This document shows, piece after piece, positions 12,579 through 26,100 of a stretch of DNA of 64,000 bases. Positions within the stretch are counted from its first letter, which is position 1. Every line of letters begins with the position of its first letter. The stretch spans positions 26,746-90,745 of the forward strand of contig JABVXV010000257.1 in assembly GCA_013365325.1 (NCBI GenBank), written 5' to 3'. The DNA comes from Dipetalonema caudispina. Taxonomy: Eukaryota > Nematoda > Chromadorea > Rhabditida > Onchocercidae. The translations under genes and the position numbers were made by a program. The notes below the pieces were generated by a model. That model had not been told where the DNA came from. It did no database searches and was given only the letters and a program-made list of their open reading frames with translations.

Positions 12579-14116
12579 TTCAAATGTTCTCAAACATCAA
12601 ATTTGTTCCATAAAGCTATGTTTTTGATTAATTCTAGGAATTCATCCCATATTTTTGTTTCATGGTGAATGTATACATATGGGTAAAGGAAAAGCATAGG
12701 TATCAATAGACAGGACGATTCTGACATGACTTTCTCCGGTTTCAATTTTTTATTATGAGTACTTTTTTTTATAAGAAGAAATTGAATTAGGCTGATCAAT
12801 CCTTTCATCGTTTTTTGATCTCTTCATTAAATTCTGTATGTAACTTCAAAGGTTGAGAATTGTTCTTTTGTTTTGAAAGAAAAATGAAGTTTCTAATTTA
12901 TGAAGTTTTTCCTATGTGAATTAGAAATTGCTAAGAAATTCACGGAATGACGCTATTAGGGTTAAATTAAGTGTATTCATGTAATGACGTTATTGAAGTC
13001 AACGATGTAATGTAACGTTATATATAGCTATGTAATGTTACATCATCTTTCAGTACTATTCATTACCATTTTGCAATTTTTTCCCATTCAATCGCCATTA
13101 GTGAAGAATTTTAGGGGAAATTGAAATCTAAAATTTAGATAATTCGAAATTAGTTTAGGAGCAATTGATTTTTATTCTCATTGAAACTCTTCAGTTGGAA
13201 TTAATTCCTACATATTTTTTCATCATTCATTTGTGCTGATTGTAACATATGATAGTCGTTAGGATGGTTGCTTTCTTCTATCTTCTCATATCATCCTTCC
13301 AATTTCATTTTCGTCTAACTATTTATTTTTGTTTGTATGTCTTGTAACTAAACGGCCCAAAATCATCGATAGCAAATGACTTAAATTCAAAAGCTATAAA
13401 TTAAATGCAATGCTTTGATACTTAATATCGTAAGATTTATGGAACGGATTAATATAGCTGCTTACAATGTATGGATTTAACTATCCCTAATAATATTGGT
13501 AGTATTGATTTGTGGAATTTGGAATGGGTTTATCTTTTCAAACGTCTATTTTTATCATATTATATGTGTAATTCTTCAATTTTATGGCCAATTTTTTAAT
13601 TAATTGTGTAGGAAAATATGGGAAAGTGAAGTGTGATAGTTAAAATAAATCCTCATGTGGAATTAGTAGTAATTGTCTAAATAAGCGTATAATTAAATAT
13701 ATTTCTTAGTTATTATGAATTTTATTGTGACGTTATTATGATTGGTGAAATCAGATTTTCCGTTTCAATAAGATCATTTGATAATGGCGAAAAAAAAAAT
13801 GTTGTATCGTTTCATAACTTAATGAGATAATCCTAATTCTAAGGAATAACTCAATTGATCCGAATGGAAAAAAGGAAATCTTTTACTGTAATATATACAT
13901 TTTTTATTGCGTAAATTGTTGAGTGATAAGATATTAATTAATTTTCCATGATCGTATCATTAAAAAAATGATAAAACTTGTTTATCTTTTGATAACATTG
14001 TCTCGAATATTGTTGAAGATATCTGTGTTAATTCATCGTCTCATAATATCTGTGATATTTTATTATCAATGGACAGTTTATGCATAATACTACTGTTTTA
14101 CTGAGTGAATTCAGAA

Positions 14117-14136
14117 ATTTCCAGCATTTGTTTTAG
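14117..14136 (+). promoter_or_regulatory. Candidate spliced-leader acceptors of the RRM-Tudor gene
   Basis: Two AG acceptors, AAATTTCCAG (ending 14124) and TTTGTTTTAG (ending 14136), lie 47 and 35 bases before the ATG at 14172. Either could be the trans-splice site; the sequence does not decide between them. Confidence 0.35.
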
Positions 14137-14171
14137 TTTTATACATCTTCGAGGTCTCTGAAGTTCACATC

Positions 14172-17100
14172 ATGCAATTTCACGGAGAAAGACGTATGAC
14201 AGCCGCAGGTGATTACGCAAAATTGAAACCTTCAGATTTACATTTGCCGTATATGGGTACATCAGATGATCGAACGCTTTACGTTCAAAATATACCCGAA
14301 GCATGGGATAAGGTGTGTTAACATATTTTCTGAGTTATTTTTTAAAAATATTTTCTCATTTCTTTTAATCTTTAATCTTTCATTCTTCTCTTCCACTCAT
14401 AATTGTTTTGTAAGCAATTTTTTTCCAGTGGAAGCTTCTTCATATATTTCGACGATTTGGACGAATCGACAATATCAAAATTATGCGAAAACACGAAGAT
14501 TCATCAACATGCGCGTATGTCATTATAATTTAAGTTTAAATATCAACTAAATTCTTTAATGACAATGAATAGCTTGTTCATAGACAAGCATTTTTTTAAC
14601 TGCATTACGATACAATTATTACTTGATTGAAGATCGTCGCAGTTAACTAATTAATTTAAGGTTTGTTCATATGATGTCAATTGCTGATGCAAATTCGGTT
14701 ATCACTGCAACAGCTCATGATGATGGCAAAATACAATTACCGGAACTATCGAAACCACTCAAGGTATGCTTGAATTTGGAAGGGAAGAAAGGGCAGGAAG
14801 CAGGAGAAAAAAGGGAATTTAATAATAATTTTTAAAACTCATATTTCTAGAAGTATTGTTCCTTTACTATCAGACTGACTGATTTTTTAGATCCAATTTG
14901 TAAGACAGAAAGGGAATGGATATTTGAAAACAGATTTATCAACAACTATTGATAGAGAAACGGAAAGAATGAAAAGGTTAGTTGGTAGTTATCATTTTAT
15001 AAGATATTATGACATAATAGTGATAATACAGATCTTGCTAAGGTTTATCAATTAGTCAATGGAGCGTTTGTGAAAAGTAAGGAATAAGGGAAAGAACTGG
15101 AATCATAGGAGATCTCCGGAATGGAAAACATCGTTTATATTAAACTCTGTTTCAGTTATTTTTCCATTATTGATAGACCGGAATTGGTTTCGACAGGAGG
15201 AAATATTCGTAAACCGATTATGTACAATGAACGTCTTCATCGTCATATGTATCTACCATGGGGAAAGCCAGTGGAGGTCTTTTTTTTACTTTCTGCTTTC
15301 CTGATAAGGAGGAAATTAATTAAAATTCAGTAATAATGCGTATTAATAAATTAGACATTTGAGGAAGATTGAGAGATACAAGTCTGGAAGTGAGGTATAT
15401 TTTGGATTTAGTTTTGTTTGGAAATTTCGCCGTTTATACAGATTTGTAACTTGAATTAGAAGAATGGCGAAGTTTCGAAGGTTGACGAAAATTACTGATT
15501 TTTAGATTGAACTTGTTAAACCAATTGCGGACTTTTTGCACTGGCCATTGACATTTTACGTGCTCACTAAAACTCATGCATGTGAAGCAGAAAATTTAAT
15601 AATTAGCAATGAAGTTTTAGACGGTCATATTATAGCTCATTTTAAACGTGCAGCTCAAGTGACACATGTTATGGTAAGGAATTTTTCTTTTTGAGTTTAA
15701 AAATTTTTGTAATTCACTTTTATATATCATTGATTCTTATTAGGTTTACATTCTTATACGCTGCTGAACTCTATGGCTTACTAGTTCTAATGGTTTTCCC
15801 AGCCGTAATTTCCCATTTTTTATGTTGTGCACTGAATTAGATCTTATTATATATAAATTCCGTGCGATGAACTTTTACTGTATATGAATTCTATATGACG
15901 GACTTTTTGAAATACGTTTTATCTTCAATAATATGTGGTTTTATCAACTGTTACAAGCCTCATGAAAAGTGTTAAACAAAGTCAAACATGTAAATTTTGG
16001 GGACTTTTAAGAAATTTTTGTTAATGTATTATTGAGTACAATTATATTTTGCAGAAGAATGAACTGCTGATTGCAGCACCAAAGAAGCCAGGCCAGGTAC
16101 CACTTCGATGTCGCGTATTGGAAGAATTGGATGACAAAAAAATTCGTATCTATACATTGGATGTGGGACAAACGATGGTGGTGCAAATGAATGAATTAAA
16201 AGTTATCAGTGAATATTTGGCATCTATACCAGCTAGAGTGAGTTTTCATATTGCAAAAGCTTGAATGAATTATTTATTCATCTATATTATACTAGTTAAT
16301 TTGAGACTCTAGTTAGGTAGGTAAATCATAAGATTCCAAGGTATAAAGGAGAAATTTTCAGTTTACCCTAAAAACAATCATTTCAATTTATGGAGTTTTT
16401 TAGTGTCTTTTAATGTTTTCTTGAAAATTTATTGTATAGGATGTATGTTGTTAATAATTCTGGTTCGCAAAATCAAACATTAAATTGGTATGTATGGCGT
16501 GAAATTGCGATACAAGAAATTCATTTTGATGAATCTACTTCATGTAGCGCAATTTCATGGGATCTTCTGACCATTTCATATGTATGAATATTTTTAGGCT
16601 ACTCCATGCGTGCTGTACGGTATTACCAAGCCAACGACAGCATTTGCAAAAGTTGCTTGTCATCTTCTGGAAAATATTGATCACTTGGCAGTATTAGTTG
16701 TAAGCTTCGAAGGTGCTGTTGCTCTTGTTAGAGCGTTTGAAATGAATGGTATTGCTTTAAAAATTAAAGAAAAGTGCAGAATGTCGAACGATAAAATAAA
16801 ATTTTTGATTCTTATAGGCATGTGAAGTTCTGTAGTAAAATTAAAGTTTATTAAGGAGCACCTGTAGCGGAAATTGCGAAAATTCTCACTAACAAAGGTG
16901 TATGTGATTACAAGCCGCCAAATAAGCGAAGAGTATATCCTCGGGAAGCAATCCTTTCACTAAGAGAACAACAAGTAAATGCTTACAAATACTATTCTAA
17001 TTTGCATTGTTTGTTTTATACGAATTACATCATATATTTCTTCGTCTGAATTTGCAATGAATTATGTCTTAAGCTCTCTTTCGTTCTGCTCTCTCCGCAA

Positions 17101-17358
17101 CCGAAGGAAATTTGTTTTATTATGCATAAGAAAAATTAAAATCCAAATATAATAAAGAATTTGAGACAAGAATCTGTTATATACTTTAGAAAAATACTAC
17201 CGTCTTTGCTAAACTACCACTTCCTGTCAAATGATTCAATTTTATTTCAGCGAAAACTATCAATTTCAAATCGTGAAGTGGCAGATGCTATTTTGATCAA
17301 ACCTCGATTGAAACAGAACGGAACGGCTCAGAAATTGATTGAAAATGGAATAGCTTAA
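14172..17358 (+). CDS. RRM plus extended Tudor domain protein (TDRD10-like architecture), ten exons
   Basis: Predicted protein of about 402 residues. Exons are 14172-14312, 14429-14514, 14661-14763, 14891-14976, 15177-15276, 15506-15673, 16055-16237, 16598-16712, 16856-16974 and 17251-17358. Phases match throughout. An RRM spans about residues 34-112, with RNP2-like LYVQNI at 36-41 and RNP1-like CAFVHM at 75-80. A linker follows, then an extended Tudor module over about 170-350 whose core runs from LRCRVLEE near 245 through IYTLDVG near 260 and ends in a hydrophobic segment containing VLVVSFEG. Tudor domains usually bind methylated arginine or lysine on proteins such as Argonautes or Sm proteins, and the RRM suggests RNA contact, so a role in small-RNA or germ-granule biology is plausible but inferred. 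The junction 16712/16856 uses a weak donor, GTGCTG. A stronger GTAAGC at 16700 would break the frame. I cannot assign a named ortholog. Confidence 0.8.
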
Positions 17359-18467
17359 GAAATATGAAGTTCAATTCAATATAAAATTTTATGGCCTTTT
17401 CCCTACTACTACCAGTTACCAGCTTTAGTGTAACTACCAATGATATATCATAAAGCTATTAAATCTCAATTTAGAACTTAGAGTCTTGCTTATTTTTCTT
17501 TAATGAATTAGGATAGAATGGAAGCATATTGGTAAAGTAAACAAGTTTCTAGATCATAGTTAAGCTATTAAGCTGTTGTTGAACTATTCATTTACTCACA
17601 ATATTTCCGCATTAATAATGCTTTAAAATTAGCCAATTTTCTGAAATACATTACTATCGTTGTTTTTATTTAAAATTTATGCTGAACACAGCTATTTATC
17701 ATCGTAGGCTTGTACATTTCTTTGTGGTCCTAACTCAGAAATCGTATAACTTCAAAAATTTATCAAAACAAGATTTGAAAATTCTTTTTCTTTCAATTTA
17801 GAAAAATAAACTGGTAATTGGTAATAATTCATTACAAGTAATGATTATGTATTGCTTCATTGGATTGCCTTAATTTAACAGATGACGAGGTATTTTTTGT
17901 CTTCTTCAGCTCCACTGTTACCATACGCAATAGCAAACATTCCATTGATTGTTTTTTTTTTTTTTTGTAATCTGTTGTAATATTTTATTTTAATGTGTTT
18001 AGAATGTTTCTCTTTTTTTTTCTTGAGAATTATCAGATTTATTATTGTAAGGTTCCCATGATCATCTGTTTTTTTTTTTTTTTTTTAAATTGTTTTCTGT
18101 TATACATTTTCACTTTTAATCTGTTTTTCTTTTCCTTTATAAATTTTCATAGTTGCAACATTACTTTTATTTTGAATAAGAAATGGATAATAATAGTAAT
18201 AGTTTAATTTCATTCATTAAAACATAACCAGAATTTTTTTTCTTTTCGCAAAAAATTAAATAATGAAGAATGAAGATGCAATCATTTATATTTATGATAA
18301 TGATCATAATCATCATGATAATCCTGATAAATTGTCCCTTAATTTCTCATTATCCAATCTTTTTTTGGTTAGAAGATACCCGTTAAGTATAATGACACTT
18401 GTGTCATGATGAAAATCTTCATATGTTTACACAAAAACTTCTCAACAACAACAGCTCAAGTCCTTCA

Positions 18468-18492
18468 GTAGAGTAGAGTAGAGTAGAGTAGA
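18468..18492. repeat. (GTAGA)n microsatellite
   Basis: Five near-perfect copies of a five-base unit followed by a degenerate copy. Confidence 0.85.
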
Positions 18493-20929
18493 AGTAGAGG
18501 AGAACGTGAAGTGTTACCTTCATTTCACATCTTTTCCAATCACATTTAAGTAATTTGATATCTTTTTACCAATTCCTAATTCTATCCAACTAGAAAGGTT
18601 AAACATTTTCTTCCTCATCCTTCAAATTTGAACTATTTCTTAGTGTTGAACTTAAAGTAAACCTAAGAAAATATGAGGTTAGATTACCAATTTTTATCAT
18701 GTTTACGTTTGTTTTTACTTATGAAAACACAACATTCACTAAAATATAAGTACAAAACATATAAATACGATCAACCGTCATGAATGATTTGTTAGATTTT
18801 CGGCTTAACATAGGGTCAACAGTTTTTACAAGATTAACTTACTTGTCTCTGACAAGTGAATGTATTGTCTTGGAAGATAATATTATATGTAATCGAAAAG
18901 TTCACGTTAGGATGGATATTACTTGATTTAGAAGAATTGAATTTACCCATCATATAATTATTCGTAAATATTACCAATGCGAAAAGTTTCATCAATTTAA
19001 AATTTACTAAAATTCAAAAAAGGTATATTTAGTTTAGAAAGGGAAAGGAAAGAAAAAATTTTTCGAATTTATACTATCTATACTAATTTGAAGTATTACT
19101 ACGTAATATACAAATAATTTAATATTATTAAATTTCTGCTACATATTTTGTTGCACAGTATCAGAAGTCAAAGTACCAAGATCGATATATATTTTAAAAT
19201 AAAAAAAGGAAAGAAGCAACCAATACTTAAAAATAAAAATTTCATTTTTTTTCTAACGATGATACACTAATAATCTTAGTACAATTATAATGTTCTGATT
19301 TGATATTGATTTATTGATAATTTCCGGAACAATAAAACTATTAATTGATTCATTTGAATGATAGTATCAATTAAAGATAAACCAAAATGATATATTGAAA
19401 TAAAATGTTATTTAACTTCAAGTTTTTGATGATAAAATAAATGAAATTGATTAGATGACAATAATTCTTACTTTCATAACAGTACTTCGAGATTTTTTCC
19501 TTTTTTTTTTTTTTTTTTTTTGAATAGATTTAAAAGAAGTTACTTATAGGTTTTTCTAATTCAACTCTTTCCATCATACTTTCCGGAAGAACGGAATGAT
19601 TGGGAGAGGGGAGAAGATAAAAAAAAAAAAAAAGCCTCTCCACAAGTGTCATTTATGAAAAATCTCGAGATGGCAATTCAGGTTCAACTTCAAGCTTTAA
19701 GTACATCCTCACCTCTTTCTATCTGTTCTTTCGACATATATAAAATTGCTTGCCTGTATAATTTATCCTTTCAATGCAGTCACTTTTCTTATTACTTCTA
19801 ATTTTTAGCTAATAAACTTTTCCATTTCCTTTCTTCCTTTATTATATTTGTATATTAATAAAAGTAATTTTTCATAAAAAAGAAGAAAAAATGAAAAAAA
19901 AAGAAAAATTAAAAAATAACTTGAAATAAGCAAATAAATAAGTAAGGAAGTAATTTTTTTTTTTTTAAATAAAAAATGGTATAAAATAAGTAAATAAGTA
20001 AATGAGTAAATGATAGGATGAAAGTAAAATACATAAAAGATAAGAAAAAAAAAATGTATTTATGTAAGGAAAAAACAAATAAGCTAAATTTATTATGTAA
20101 GTAAGTAAAATAATTGATTATTGTGTCGATAAAATTTGTTAATGATATCAAATATAATAAAAATAAATTGCCAGTATTATATTTTAACTAATTCTTTGGG
20201 CAAAATTTTAGGAAAAATGTTTGAATAATTTTTTCATTTCTTTTTTTAAGTATATTATTATTGTTATTTATTAACAATCTTTTTTTTTTTTTTCTTAATA
20301 ATTGAATATGTCAAGTATTTATTGATTGAAATTAAAAAAAAAAAAACTTAATGAAAGTTACATTAGAAGGATGAAAAGATTTATAATTAATTTGATTACA
20401 TAGTGCTTGAAATTTTCATAATTATGACTACATTTATAAAACAACAAATTCTTCTTTGCTGTTATCAGTGATAAATTTCATATGATATTCTACGGTTATC
20501 ATTTGTTTAATGATAAATCCGATATGATATGGAAAATTCGACATAATATGTAGGATTTGCATTTTTATTTTGATCAAATTTCTTTTTTATCACTTATTCA
20601 CTTCCATTCTTTTCTATCTTTTGTTCACTTTCTTTTTAATTTACACCTAAATTAATCAATTAATTATGGAAATAATTAAAGAGCTAAATTTCGATCTTTT
20701 CGCATCATCATAACGATTAAATCTGATTGATGTTTATGATTGAAAATTATCAAATGATATTTGAAAATTGTATCTTTAACATAGTAAACGGTAAGCTTCT
20801 TTTCGCATCAAACTGCAATTTTAGCTTAAAATTTTTCAATATTTCTTATGCAATTTTGATAGTAATAATACCCAAAAAAAAAAAAAAAAAAAAAATTCTT
20901 TGAGCTTTTTTCTTTTTAAGTGATAGGAT

Positions 20930-21092
20930 TATTCATATTATTATTATTTTAATTATTATTAATATTTTAATCATTATTATTATTATTATCATTATTATTA
21001 TTATTATTATTATTCATATTATTCATATTATTCATATTACTATTATTATTATTATTATATTATTATTATTATTATTCATATTATTATTATGA
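20930..21092. repeat. Interrupted (ATT)n array with TTATTCATA units
   Basis: About 160 bases of ATT triplets interrupted by repeated ATTCATATT blocks, showing both three-base and nine-base periodicity. Confidence 0.85.
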
Positions 21093-21442
21093 TTTAGAAG
21101 AAAAAAAAAGGCGAAGATGATGAAGAGATGGAACGAATGGACCACTTTATGAACATCTGTCATTTCTTTTTTTTTTTTTGATGTTCATCAATCAATTATT
21201 AACTAATCATTCCAATCATTTTCTGGGCTCTTTTTAGCCACTTAAACATCAAATCATTCCTGGCACTTTTAGCCACTTGAACATCGAATCTTTTTTCTCA
21301 TGTTCGATTTTCTTTCTCTTTTTTTTTTCGCCACTTGAAAATCGAATGATTTTCCCCTTGTACCATTTTTCACAACCACTTCAATAACCCAATAAGCCAA
21401 AATTGTAGTGGTAACATGCAGAGCTATTTGTTTTTTTTTTTT

Positions 21443-21496
21443 GCTTTCCCTTCCTTCTTCTCCTTTTCTCTCTCCCTCTCTCTCTCTCTCTCTCTC
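21443..21496. repeat. (CT)n polypyrimidine microsatellite
   Basis: A pyrimidine-only run ending in a pure CT repeat. About 75 bases further on, a short (GA)n at 21568-21584 has the complementary composition, so the two could pair as an inverted repeat in RNA. Confidence 0.85.
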
Positions 21497-22271
21497 AATT
21501 CTGAAGGATGAAATGGATACGAAAATGAGGATAGGCGAGAACTCAGGAAGAATTAAGGGAAAGAGATAGATAGAGAGAGAGAGAGAAGGAAGTGAGAAAA
21601 AAAGTGAAACTTTTAATATGTATAAATCAATTTAATACTTTTCTTCCTTTTTTTTTTTTTTTTCCTCCAATGAAATTTAAAATTACTTCCAAATATGACA
21701 GCAACAAATACTAAAGAGAGCACTTGAATGAAGTACCGTAATCCATTGATGAAAATTTTGCATTGATTTAAATTTATTTCCTATCGTTTCTTTTGCTTTT
21801 TTTTTTTTTTTTTCAAGATTTTGTTAATAAAAATTTGAAAAGATTGAAAAAATTGTTTGAAAAAGAAAAGGAAAAAGAACATACAATTTTGTTGAATGCG
21901 ATTTTTTTTTTTTTTTTTTGGTTAAAAAGAAAAAAATCAATTTTTTGAGGTAATGTAAAATTTGAAAAATTTCCTTTCTTTATTCTTTTTTCAAACAAAT
22001 ATTTTGAAATCATTACAAAATTACAAGAAATAAGAACAAAGAAAAAGTATAAAAACAAAAGACGAGAAACTTTTATTCGATTTTTGAAAATATCTGCTGG
22101 TGATACAAATTAAATTTCTAACAGCATTGCAGAAAATAAGTAAAGTTTAATTTTTTTTTTTTTTTTGATAATCAAATATTTTAAAATGCGGAGTATTTTT
22201 ACTTTTGGTTTTGTTTTTTCTTTCTTTTTTTTCAGCCTTTATTTCTTTAAGTCATCATATCATACAGTACG

Positions 22272-22314
22272 AATTAGCTAATTAATAACTGATTAATAAC
22301 TGAATTAGCTAATT
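22272..22314. repeat. Paired AATTAGCTAATT palindromes around a duplicated 11-mer
   Basis: The palindrome AATTAGCTAATT occurs at 22272-22283 and 22303-22314. Between them lie two tandem copies of ATTAATAACTG at 22281-22291 and 22292-22302. Confidence 0.85.
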
Positions 22315-23070
22315 TTATAATAAATTAATAACCGTGAAATTCACAGTTATCAAATGTTCGAAAATATGAGAATTCTGAACTTTTTTTAAGAAAAAAAAAA
22401 CCTTTACAATAACATATTATCATTGGATTCAGCAATTCATGTTGCAAACGAAAATTGAAATTTCCTCAGTTCAAATATCAGCAAAGTATTTGAAAATGTA
22501 ATACCATTTATCCATTTCATTTTTTCTTGTTTTTCCTCAACTATTTCAATTTTTTAAATACTTCATTTCCTATTAACTATACAAATTGTCCATTTTAATT
22601 TTTTCCCCAACTATCAAAAATTTCATATCAGCTAGATAAAAATTTTTTTTCATTGTTTACATTGTGTTTTAAGTTTATACTTGATCACTTCAAGTATTTC
22701 CATATTTTCAATATTTACTTCATTCATCCGTATTTTCCAATTATTTTTCTCAATTTCAAAGTGTTAATTTTAATTAATATTAATTTATTATTTTTCACAC
22801 TAATGAAATAAATAAATGAATGCTAATGTAATTTACTTAATCATAACCATATGTTTCAATTATTATTGCTATTCATTTTCTTCATCTTATTATTACTATT
22901 ATTATGATTATTACTATTATCATTATTACGATTATTAACTATTACAATTGGGTGTGAAAATAACACGAAATATTTATGTATATTTTGTTAGAAATTATAT
23001 GATACGCACATTCCTTTTCATCCAATTCATGCATACCATATTTATTAACTATTCATTCAGTCAATCATAT

Positions 23071-23124
23071 TTCATTCATTCATTCATTCATTCATTCATT
23101 CATTCATTTATTCATTCATTTCAT
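23071..23124. repeat. (ATTC)n microsatellite
   Basis: About 13 copies of a tetranucleotide unit with one T-for-C interruption near 23109. Confidence 0.9.
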
Positions 23125-26100
23125 TTATGATTGTGCTTTCGCAGCATTTTTAATTGCTCCACTTCACATCACTTCACTTAACCATCATCAATTGTTCAAC
23201 AAATTTCATCGATCTGTCGATCTTTTGTTCCTTTACATGTCCGTTTATTCATTTCATTGGATCAACAAAGAAAAAATTTTTCACATTTATGGAAAGTTAA
23301 ATTTACAAATCAAACTTATTTCATCCATTTATTATGTAAATAATGAAAAAAAAAAAAAGAGAAGAAAAAAAGTACCACCCAATTATTGTTACTTTTTCCT
23401 TTTTTCTTTTTTTTTTTGGTTGGTAACAAATTTTGAAATAATAAAATTTTAAATTAAATATTTTGTGAAATATAAATTGAAATTTAGCAATTAGATAAAT
23501 GAAAAAGAATACATTTTATTGTTTGTTTGAAGCAATAGATTTCGTCAAAATTTTCTCAATTGTTTGTCTTAAATAATTCGAAATTAAAATTTAAACCAAT
23601 AGCGAATATCTTTATTTTATGGTGAAAGAAAAATGAAATGATTTAAAATAACGAATTGTGAAAAAAAAAAAAAATTCATTTGAAGCAATCGGCGAAACTT
23701 TTGCTCGGAAATGTCTTAAACTTTATTATGGTATGCATTGCAAATTCAATTTAAATAGAAATCATCGACTGATATCAAAATAAAATTCGAAATCTTATAT
23801 GAATGCATTTATTGATAGCAGGACAAAATTCAATAAATGAGTATCGATGAACTTATTGATGACAGAATAAAATTTAAAAAAAGATACCAATGAATAGTTG
23901 TAATACGATATAAAAAATTCGCGAAAGATACTGGTAGAAACTTTTCGAATTCATTTAAAAAAAAAAAACAACTGAGAAATTTATCAATGCTACGATAAAA
24001 TTAAAAAAAAAAAAAAGGTCATTTTTATCAATTCTGTCTTTTTACCGATATAATCTGTTACAAAAAAGAAAAAGCACATTAATAAATTTATCAATATTTT
24101 AATAAATTTAATGAAATATCATAAATTAAAAAATATTTGCTATTAACATCTAATTTACATATATGTTATGAGAATGTCCATCTTATCCATTAATGAATTA
24201 TTGGATGAAGAGATGAAATAAGGTCAGCAATGAGGCGGCATTTATGAATTAATCCCAAAAGAAAAGTAATTTGAACCACTTTAAGGATACCAAAGATTTT
24301 TACTTACTCACAACAATGTCGCAAAAAGATTTATGCTTAACAAATAAGGCATAAATATGATCCATTTTGATGTTACTAATTGAATACCATTTGTTTGCTT
24401 ATTAAATGAATGAAACATTTGATAAAAAAATCAAATATTTTTTCCATTAACAAAATTATATTTTTCTTTTCTTTTTTTTTTTTTTTTTTTTTTGAATTAT
24501 TCATTAATTATTATTAATCATTTTTAAAATGTAATTTTCTTTTTTTTCACATCAATTTTATGCTTATATTTGATCAATAACTTTTGCAACATTCATTTAT
24601 TTAATTGTGTGGATTAGAATTTAATTTTTTAATTTAACAAGATGAAGTGGCAAAAATTAGTTTCAAATTTCAGTATGAAATCAAATTTTCATTTACATAT
24701 GCTTAAATTACTTGCTAAGCATGTTTTATTCTTGATTATGGAATTTTTTTTCTGCTGGGTTTTTTTTTTTTTTTTGGGGTGGGGGGGGAGGAAAAGCGAA
24801 TTAGGAATTAAAAGAAATTAATTGAATGTTCCCAATAAAATATCTAACAATTCGGTATTTCATTTCTGATATAAAATCAAAAAAACAAAAAAATTAACTT
24901 TATTACTATTTTATAGTAATTTATGTGAGTTCATTTGCATATTTCATAATTAAGTGAAGTTTTGTGTCAAAATTTGTGAATTTCTTTTTAAATTCAAAAA
25001 AGAATAGAAAATTTTTGGTGCATTTTTTATAAAAACTATTGTTTGTAGCAGGTATTACACGAACGGATAAATAGATGAATTTGCTAATTAAATTATATGA
25101 TCAAAATTAACTCTAATTAGTTAACTATAGTGACAATCTAGTAAGTAAATCCAATGGTACTATTAAAACATTACGACGATGCAATTTATTTTTAGGTAAT
25201 ATTGTCAATTTACTTCAATTTTCATCTTATAAAACACAATATTAAATTATTTTGCTCAATATGAATAAATAAATTGAGAATCTCAAATTGACTTCAAAAA
25301 ATCAAACTTAAATTTAAAAAGAAGAGAAGAACTTTGCATGGTAATTTCCAAGAATAAACAAAAGTTTTCAAAAGTATAACTTAAAAGTTTAAAACAAAAA
25401 AAAAAAAAAAAAAGAAGCAAAAAAACAAAGCAAACATTTTTGTAAACATAAAATTGTTACAAATTATTACAGTAATATATGAATCGTATTTTTTTGCAAA
25501 TTTAATTTTAAAATTTATAACAAAATTATTCATTACATTAAAATTTATTTAAAATTTTCCGAATAACATATTCATGCAAATGTTGTTTCTTTGGATTTTT
25601 AACATAATTTACCTTAGTAAGCTATTAACTTCTCAAACTTTGTCATGTTGATTAGATTGGGAAAAGTAATGAAGGAAAGAAATGAGAAGATATACTTTTG
25701 CGGTAATTTGCTAATCCTTTCAGTAAATAAACCATTTAGCCAATTATATGCTCAATATACAATTTCCAATAACCGTAACTAAGTACTTGAAAAAATTTCT
25801 TTTTATCTCATCCATAAAATACCGCAAAATATTTTCGCATCTAATGGAAAAATTAGCAACATTTAGTATTCCAAATGATATGATTTACCTTTCAAATATT
25901 TTTAATATTTTAATTATTTTAATATTCGCTTACAAAAAATTTAGTAGAATCAATTATTTTGAAAAAATTATTCAAAATATTGTTATATTATTAAGATAAC
26001 TTCAATTGAATAAAAGTGTATTACAGTTTTAAATAATATTAATTGAATGAAATAAAATTATCCACCATTTTTTTCTTCATTTTACGATAATTGATTAAAA

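Larger units (their letters stand above)
12473..14171. other. Spacer between HINFP and the RRM-Tudor gene
   Basis: This 1.7-kb AT-rich spacer holds the HINFP 3' UTR and the presumed promoter of the next gene. No exon was recognised. The two genes share a strand, but the gap is much longer than a typical nematode operon spacing, so co-transcription is not supported by the sequence. Confidence 0.55.
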
